DNA of 37,598 bases from Candidatus Tenebribacter burtonii. GTDB lineage: Bacteria > Cloacimonadota > Cloacimonadia > Cloacimonadales > TCS61. Positions 32,365-37,598 of this stretch are shown piece after piece. Made by a program: the position numbers and the translations under genes. How positions within the stretch are numbered: position 1 is the first letter of the stretch; the number at the start of each line of letters is the position of its first letter. The notes below the pieces were generated by a model. The model ran no database searches. It worked only from the letters and a program-made list of their open reading frames with translations, and was not told the DNA's origin. The DNA lies in assembly GCA_030765625.1 (NCBI GenBank), contig JAVCCF010000116.1:1-37598 (forward strand), written 5' to 3'.

Positions 32365-33996
32365 ATGAAATTCAATAAGTTTTTATTACTTATAGTTGTT
32401 TTGCTTGTTTTTGCAGGTATTTTTTTTACAGCTTGTGATAACCGAATTTTAGATCCTGAAGATGTTGAAGGCGGAAATGAAAATTACATTTTAACAATGT
32501 GGGCAGAACCAGACACTATTTATGCTGATAATGAAAATGGAACATATGCTACTATCTATGTTCTTGTAAAGGATCAAAATGATTTTGTTATCTTCGATCA
32601 AAGAGTTAATTTTGGTGCGAATATGGGGAATATTATTGCTTATGATATTACAGATAGTACAGGTGTTGCTTCAGTGGAATTCTGGGATGATGGAATTCCA
32701 GGAGTTGCAACAATATCTGCATATACAGAGCATATCTATCTTGATGGAGATGGTGAAGAAGCTACCAGCACTTCATCAGAGCAAATGAGTGTACATGTTG
32801 TTCCTCAAGGTGGTGGAAACCCTACTGATGTGAATTCGATCGGTTTTGATTCTCAGGGACAGGTGGATATTCAAGTTGCAGGTACAGGCGGAAATGAATC
32901 CTATAACTTTATTGTGAGTCTTTATGACGTTAATGGCAATCTTGTTCAAGAACCTAAAGACGTTTATTTCCAGTTTGTTAATGCTCCCGTTGGAACAAAT
33001 ATTAATAATACAATATTTTGGCCAAGTACAGATTCATTATCTGTAGTATCTTCTGGCGGAAAAGCAAGTATTCCGATTAGTAGTGGAGACTATTCAGGTA
33101 CAGTTAGTTTGAGAGCTTTCACTTACAATGATACAATCCTAATCTCAACGGTAAAATCTGAAATTGTTGTACATTCAGGACCTCCAAATTCTGTTGCGAT
33201 TTCAATTGGTGGACAAGATACAGGTGAAGAGATGGGTAGCGGAATCTGGAATATTGAATGTGCTGCTTTTCTAACAGATCAATATAATAATCCTGTTGAT
33301 TACGGGACAGCCGTTTATTTTTCTTTAAGTGACACGGTCTCTTTTGCTTCTATTTATGCTCCTGGTTATGTAGGTAACGAAAATGCTGATGGCGATTCTA
33401 CAAGTGGAATTGCATATACATATTTGAATTATGATGGAGCCCATATTAATGATTCTATCATGGTAAATGTTGAAGTTTCCAATAGCGTTCCTGGGCAGCA
33501 GAATTTTACTGATAGTCAAATTGTGGTTTTACCAATGCAATTTGCTAACATAGAAATGATTGCAATTCCACAGCATGTTGATTGGGATATTTATGATAAT
33601 CCACCGGATTGGAAAAGTGATGAGTTTAATCTTTCTCCAAAATTTAGAGTAATCGTTCGAGATGGTCAACAAAATCTCATTAGAAATCAGGAAGTTACTT
33701 TTACTTCTACATTAGGCGTGCCGGTACGCGAAGATCAATTGGATATGGATCCAACTAATTCAAATTTTGAACCGGATTTTACCGACTTTACTGGACCTGG
33801 TAATGATGGTGAACCACTATCTGAGGCAGATGTAAATAATGGCGAGATTGTTCAATTATTTAGATTTTACAAATATGAATGTCCTCCACCTATTCCATCA
33901 CCTCCTGGATCGATTCAGGCTCAGATCACGGCTACCATTGTGGGAACACAGACTTCTGCTACAGCACAGGTAGTTTTGAATAGATATGTAGATTAA
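32365..33996 (+). CDS. Lipoprotein with Ig-like (Big_1-type) repeats in the pilus operon
   Basis: A 543-aa lipoprotein: the signal ends FTAC (Cys24). The rest is beta-rich, with at least three Ig-like segments of bacterial Big_1 style, e.g. TIYADNENGTYATIYVLVKDQNDFVIFDQRV, IVSLYDVNGNLVQEPKDVYFQF and FLTDQYNNPVDYGTAVYFSLSD, then FRVIVRDGQQNLIRNQEVTFTS. These resemble invasin/intimin stalk modules. It sits between secretin and pilB with only 8 and 9 bp spacing, so it belongs to the operon. A pilotin-like or surface-stalk role is possible; I do not know a named homologue. GGGGGGAAA precedes the ATG. Confidence 0.75.
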   Translation: MKFNKFLLLIVVLLVFAGIFFTACDNRILDPEDVEGGNENYILTMWAEPDTIYADNENGTYATIYVLVKDQNDFVIFDQRVNFGANMGNIIAYDITDSTGVASVEFWDDGIPGVATISAYTEHIYLDGDGEEATSTSSEQMSVHVVPQGGGNPTDVNSIGFDSQGQVDIQVAGTGGNESYNFIVSLYDVNGNLVQEPKDVYFQFVNAPVGTNINNTIFWPSTDSLSVVSSGGKASIPISSGDYSGTVSLRAFTYNDTILISTVKSEIVVHSGPPNSVAISIGGQDTGEEMGSGIWNIECAAFLTDQYNNPVDYGTAVYFSLSDTVSFASIYAPGYVGNENADGDSTSGIAYTYLNYDGAHINDSIMVNVEVSNSVPGQQNFTDSQIVVLPMQFANIEMIAIPQHVDWDIYDNPPDWKSDEFNLSPKFRVIVRDGQQNLIRNQEVTFTSTLGVPVREDQLDMDPTNSNFEPDFTDFTGPGNDGEPLSEADVNNGEIVQLFRFYKYECPPPIPSPPGSIQAQITATIVGTQTSATAQVVLNRYVD

Positions 33997-34005
33997 GGAG
34001 TATAA

Positions 34006-35715
34006 ATGACATTTACACCGCAATATGCTAAGTTAGGTGAAATATTAGTACATCAAGAAATAGTTTCTGAAATACATATTAAAGAAGCTTTACAAAAGCA
34101 AAAAAACTTTCATCTAAAGATAGGACAAACACTGCAGAAGCTTGGATACATAACTGAAAAACAACTTCTTGGTGCATTACATCTTCAACTCGAATATGAA
34201 GTTGTAGCTTCTAATGAACTTATGGAGTTAGATCCCGAAATCATTAAGCAAATCCCTGAACCATTCGCTCTGGAAAATCAAATAATGGCAATTCGGGAAG
34301 ATGGTGGTTCAATTGTTGTTGCTATGGTTGATCCTGAAAATATTGTTATTCAAGATAGTTTAAAGAAAATATTAGGGAAAAATATAATTCCTGTCTTGAT
34401 TGGCGAAACTACTTTAGCTGATACTTTAGAACGATATTATAAGACGATCAGAACTTCTTCACAGGTAGATGATGCTGTTGGTGAATTTGATTTTGTTGCT
34501 GTGGATGAAGATGAAAATGAAATCTCCATAGATTCCAAAGGTGAGACGGATGCACCGGTTGTAAAACTGATAAATCTAATTATTACCGAAGCTATTAAAT
34601 CTAACACAACAGATATTCATATCGAACCACTCACGAAGAAGACCAGAGTTAGATTTCGTATCGATGGGGCATTACGTGAAGTAATGTCTCCACCGATCGG
34701 TTTGCATGCTGGTATGGTTTCTCTGGTTAAGGTTATGGCGAAGCTAAATATTGCAGAGCGAAGGTTGCCTCAAGATGGTCATATTTCTCTTAAAACACCG
34801 ATGAAAAGTGTGGATGTACGTGTTTCTATTGTGCCAACAGTTACCGGTGAGAAAGTGGTTATGCGTCTTTTGGATAAAGGAGAATTCGGATTTGATCTCA
34901 CTACATTAGGTTTTACAGATAGTAATTTTGAGATGTTCCATAAATGGATTCGAAGACCTTATGGAATTAACATTGTATCCGGTCCTACAGGTAGTGGTAA
35001 ATCGACAACTTTACACGCTGCTTTAAAAGAGATTAGAAATATTGAAAATAACATCGTTACTGTGGAAGACCCTGTAGAATATAGATTAGATGGAATTACA
35101 CAGATTGAAACTAAAGAAAAAATAGATCTTACTTTTGGACGATCATTACGGTCTGTGTTGCGCCAAGACCCGGATATCGTTCTTATTGGTGAGATTCGAG
35201 ATGAGGAAACTGCTGATATTGCTATCAAATTCTCTTTGACCGGTCACCTAGTTTTCAGCACATTGCATGCAAATGATGCTCCTTCCACCATAACCCGACT
35301 ATTGGATATTGGAATTCCAAGTTATCTGGTAGCTTCATCATTGAATCTGATTATGGCTCAGAGATTGGTGCGAAAAGTTTGTAATAATTGCAAAATTGAT
35401 TACACACCAACTTCTAAAGAACTAGCAAGCGCAGGTATCTCGGAAGAAGAAGGTAAGCACATTAATTTTAAGAAAGGTGAAGGTTGTGTTCATTGTGATA
35501 ATACGGGATATTCAGGAAGAACTGGTATCTTTGAAATGTTAGAGATAACACCGGAAATCCGTAAGTTGATATTTACTGGTGAAAATCAAGATGTGATTCG
35601 CGATGCTGCAATAAGAAATAATATGATGACACTTCATGAAAGTGGAATAGAAAAAGTGAAAATGGGAATTACTTCAATTCAAGAGGTAATCAAATTTACA
35701 ATATCAGAACAATGA
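34006..35715 (+). CDS. pilB: PilB/GspE extension ATPase
   Basis: A 569-aa cytoplasmic motor that drives pilus extension. N-terminal GspE-N domains (about 1-150, ILVHQEIVSEIHIKEALQKQ), then the RecA-like core with Walker A GPTGSGKST (326-334), Asp box VEDPVEYRLDG, Walker B LRQDPDIVLIGEIRDEET and His box SLTGHLVFSTLHAND. The zinc-type cysteines are Cys459, Cys462, Cys494 and Cys497 and occur in PilB but not PilT. AAGGAG precedes the ATG. The gene is followed by pilC after 18 bp, the usual B-C order. Confidence 0.96.
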   Translation: MTFTPQYAKLGEILVHQEIVSEIHIKEALQKQKNFHLKIGQTLQKLGYITEKQLLGALHLQLEYEVVASNELMELDPEIIKQIPEPFALENQIMAIREDGGSIVVAMVDPENIVIQDSLKKILGKNIIPVLIGETTLADTLERYYKTIRTSSQVDDAVGEFDFVAVDEDENEISIDSKGETDAPVVKLINLIITEAIKSNTTDIHIEPLTKKTRVRFRIDGALREVMSPPIGLHAGMVSLVKVMAKLNIAERRLPQDGHISLKTPMKSVDVRVSIVPTVTGEKVVMRLLDKGEFGFDLTTLGFTDSNFEMFHKWIRRPYGINIVSGPTGSGKSTTLHAALKEIRNIENNIVTVEDPVEYRLDGITQIETKEKIDLTFGRSLRSVLRQDPDIVLIGEIRDEETADIAIKFSLTGHLVFSTLHANDAPSTITRLLDIGIPSYLVASSLNLIMAQRLVRKVCNNCKIDYTPTSKELASAGISEEEGKHINFKKGEGCVHCDNTGYSGRTGIFEMLEITPEIRKLIFTGENQDVIRDAAIRNNMMTLHESGIEKVKMGITSIQEVIKFTISEQ

Positions 35716-35733
35716 TAAAATTAAGGAAAATTT

Positions 35734-36987
35734 ATGGCTAGTTTTCAGTATGCAATTAAAGATGTAAAAGGAATTCGCGTAGATGGTGTGATTAAAGCAA
35801 ACTCAATGGATGAAGCAGTAGATAAGCTTACCCAAGAGGGGAATGTTATTATTTCCGTGAAATCTTCTACCGAGGGTGCTTTTAGAGGTAAGATGTCAAT
35901 GTTCGATAAATTGATGCTTACCATTTATAAAATTAGAACAGGTGTAAGTTTAAAAACTCTTGTGTTTTTTACAAGACAGCTTTCTACAATGTTTTCAGCT
36001 GGGCTAACAATAGAAAAATCAATCACAAATCTTGAAAAAGAAGAAAAAAATAAAAAATTCAAAAAGGTTTTATTGGAGATATCCAATGATATTAAGAAGG
36101 GATTTAGTTTATCAGAATCAATGGAACAACACCCTGGTGTTTTTAATGCTCTTTATGTATCTTTGGTGAAAGCCGGTGAAGTATCTGGTACATTGCACAC
36201 AATTCTGGATGAACTTGCAGAATATCTGGAAAAAATAGAAGATACAAAAAGAAAAGTAGGTTCAGCTCTTGCGTATCCCATATTTATTGTAGTATTTCTG
36301 GCATTTGTTGTGTGGGCTCTATTTTACTATATTATTCCTATGTTTGCAGCAGTGTATGAAAGCTTCAATGCAGATTTGCCAGCACCAACTTTGGCAGCAA
36401 TTGCAATCAGTAAACTTATTAGAGAAAATTTATTTTTGACATTGATAACAATTCTAGCGATTTTTATGGGATTCTTCTTATTTTATCTATCTGATAGAGG
36501 GAAATTAATCATAGATGCAATTGTGCTAAAGATTCCGGTAATCGGGAAAGTGATAGAAAACTCTATAATGAACAAATTTGCCAGAACATTCAGTATTTTA
36601 ATGTATGCCGGAGTTCCTATTATGGAAACAATGGAATTGGTTGAAAATGTTGTTCAAAATGCAGTTATCCAGAGAGCAGTACAGAAAGCCAGGAAAATGG
36701 TGAAAGAAGGATTCACTGTTGCTGGCGCTTTCAGAAAGACAAAAGTATTTCCTTCAACTCTTTTACAATTAATGGCAACTGGTGAGGAAACAGGAGATAT
36801 GGATAGCCTGTTGCGTAGAGCAGCAGAATTTCATCAAAAACTTGTTGATTCTGTAATCGATAGACTTACAGCATTGATAGAGCCGATGTTAATCATTCTG
36901 ATGGCTGGAGTTGTTGGATATATAATCATTATTATCTATCTTCCAATATTCAACCTGGGGCTGGCTATCAGCTCGGGAATGAAATAA
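35734..36987 (+). CDS. pilC: PilC/GspF inner-membrane platform protein
   Basis: A 417-aa polytopic protein with the duplicated GspF domain. First repeat LKTLVFFTRQLSTMFSAGLTI (about 70-90) is followed by a transmembrane helix (VGSALAYPIFIVVFLAFVVWALFYYIIP), a second helix (LTLITILAIFMGFFLFY), the second repeat (MNKFARTFSILMYAGVPIMETM) and the last helix (PMLIILMAGVVGYIIIIIYLPIF). It binds PilB/PilT and feeds pilin into the growing fibre. A hairpin terminator follows 10 bases after its stop. Confidence 0.95.
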   Translation: MASFQYAIKDVKGIRVDGVIKANSMDEAVDKLTQEGNVIISVKSSTEGAFRGKMSMFDKLMLTIYKIRTGVSLKTLVFFTRQLSTMFSAGLTIEKSITNLEKEEKNKKFKKVLLEISNDIKKGFSLSESMEQHPGVFNALYVSLVKAGEVSGTLHTILDELAEYLEKIEDTKRKVGSALAYPIFIVVFLAFVVWALFYYIIPMFAAVYESFNADLPAPTLAAIAISKLIRENLFLTLITILAIFMGFFLFYLSDRGKLIIDAIVLKIPVIGKVIENSIMNKFARTFSILMYAGVPIMETMELVENVVQNAVIQRAVQKARKMVKEGFTVAGAFRKTKVFPSTLLQLMATGEETGDMDSLLRRAAEFHQKLVDSVIDRLTALIEPMLIILMAGVVGYIIIIIYLPIFNLGLAISSGMK

Positions 36988-36997
36988 ATAAAATATT

Positions 36998-37020
36998 TGC
37001 CCGGGTATCCGGGCATTTTT
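36998..37020 (+). terminator. Strong terminator between pilC and pilD
   Basis: TGCCCGG (36998-37004) and CCGGGCA (37009-37015) form a 7-bp GC-rich stem with a GTAT loop and a run of five T residues. It ends three bases before the pilD ATG. Confidence 0.85.
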
Positions 37021-37023
37021 ATT

Positions 37024-37598
37024 ATGTTTTATCTAATCATTTTTATATTTGGCACTGTCTTTGGTAGTTTTTTCAATGTTTGCATCTCACGTATTCCAAA
37101 AAAAAAATCAATTGTTTTTCCTGATTCAAGCTGTCCTAATTGCAAAACAAAAATTAAACCATATCATAATATTCCAATTATTAGTTATATTTTATTAAAA
37201 GGTAAATGTGCCTATTGTGGATCAAAGATAGATATTCACCATTTTTTCGTAGAGTTATTAACACCAGTTCTACTTATTCTTCTTTATGCAGGACAGAACG
37301 AACAAATCTCGTTAGTTTTTTTTAAATATGCAATTTTTATTTCATTCGGTTTGATCATCTTCTTTATTGATCTTTATCATTCTATTATTCCTGATAAATT
37401 ATCTTTTCCATTAATAGTAATTGGTTTATTTTTTTCAATTCTTCCGAATACGGATGTTAGTTGGATCTCATCTGTTATAGGTTCTTTATCGGGTTTTATA
37501 CTATTTTTTGGGACTGCTTTTATCTTCCAGAAGACAACAGGTAAAGATGGACTTGGAGGAGGAGATATTAAACTTATTGCTGCTATTGGAGCTTTCCT
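37024..37598 (+). CDS. pilD: PilD prepilin peptidase / N-methylase, cut by window end
   Basis: The first 191 codons are visible. The protein opens MFYLIIFIFGTVFGSFFNVCISRIPKK, the standard PilD start, with zinc-type CxxC pairs at Cys37/Cys40 and Cys62/Cys65. Both catalytic aspartates of the GxGD-type peptidase are present: Asp116 (IDLYHSIIPD) and Asp181 (GLGGGDIK). It cleaves prepilins after Gly and N-methylates the new terminus. No Shine-Dalgarno sequence precedes the ATG; instead a terminator ends three bases before it. It continues past the right edge. Confidence 0.93.
   Translation, partial: MFYLIIFIFGTVFGSFFNVCISRIPKKKSIVFPDSSCPNCKTKIKPYHNIPIISYILLKGKCAYCGSKIDIHHFFVELLTPVLLILLYAGQNEQISLVFFKYAIFISFGLIIFFIDLYHSIIPDKLSFPLIVIGLFFSILPNTDVSWISSVIGSLSGFILFFGTAFIFQKTTGKDGLGGGDIKLIAAIGAF

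Overview
The window looks like a chromosomal segment of a low-GC, Gram-negative bacterium of the Fibrobacteres-Chlorobi-Bacteroidetes (FCB) type, most likely Cloacimonadota or a close relative. The evidence is a TonB-dependent receptor, an RND pump with a TolC-like channel, a type IV pilus secretin, and two very large secreted peptidases that both end in the short beta-sandwich sorting module (YPNPFNP near its start) typical of that group. Phylum placement rests on recognising protein style, not on a marker gene. I found no rRNA, tRNA, CRISPR array or transposase.

Layout. 1-1.7 kb: an OsmC-family peroxidase with a terminator, then a decayed ATP-binding-cassette ATPase (pseudogene) and a gene-poor stretch with a MITE-like repeat, an 18-codon ORF and a perfect dyad. 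1.7-8.06 kb: a PadR regulator translationally coupled to a TolC-like channel, followed by an RND adaptor lipoprotein and an RND transporter, i.e. a self-contained regulated efflux operon. 8.1-10.5 kb: a fused beta-class DNA methyltransferase / PD-(D/E)XK nuclease gene, split by a single in-frame TAG and bracketed by two direct copies of a ~315-bp repeat made of nested hairpins. 10.5-11.6 kb, minus strand: an ATP-grasp protein. 11.8-18.6 kb: an M14 carboxypeptidase-like and a C25 gingipain-like secreted peptidase in tandem, sharing a homologous C-terminal block. 18.8-21.7 kb, minus strand: a TetR regulator followed by a TonB-dependent receptor, with a candidate operator in front of the regulator. 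22.0-22.5 kb: a rubrerythrin-like diiron protein. 23.1 kb to the right edge: a long type IV pilus operon in the order pilin, pilT, two minor prepilins, a 784-aa pilus-associated protein, pilM, pilN, pilO, pilP-like, pilQ, an Ig-like lipoprotein, pilB, pilC, then a terminator and pilD (cut by the window end).

How the genes work together. The pilus operon encodes nearly everything for an extendable and retractable pilus: major pilin, minor prepilins, prepilin peptidase, extension and retraction ATPases, platform protein, the PilMNOP inner-membrane assembly and the outer-membrane secretin. The secreted peptidases would supply peptides outside the cell; whether the neighbouring TonB receptor takes them up is only a guess from proximity. 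The most unusual items are the interrupted methyltransferase-nuclease between its compound repeats, and the large pilus protein carrying an extra surface-type domain.
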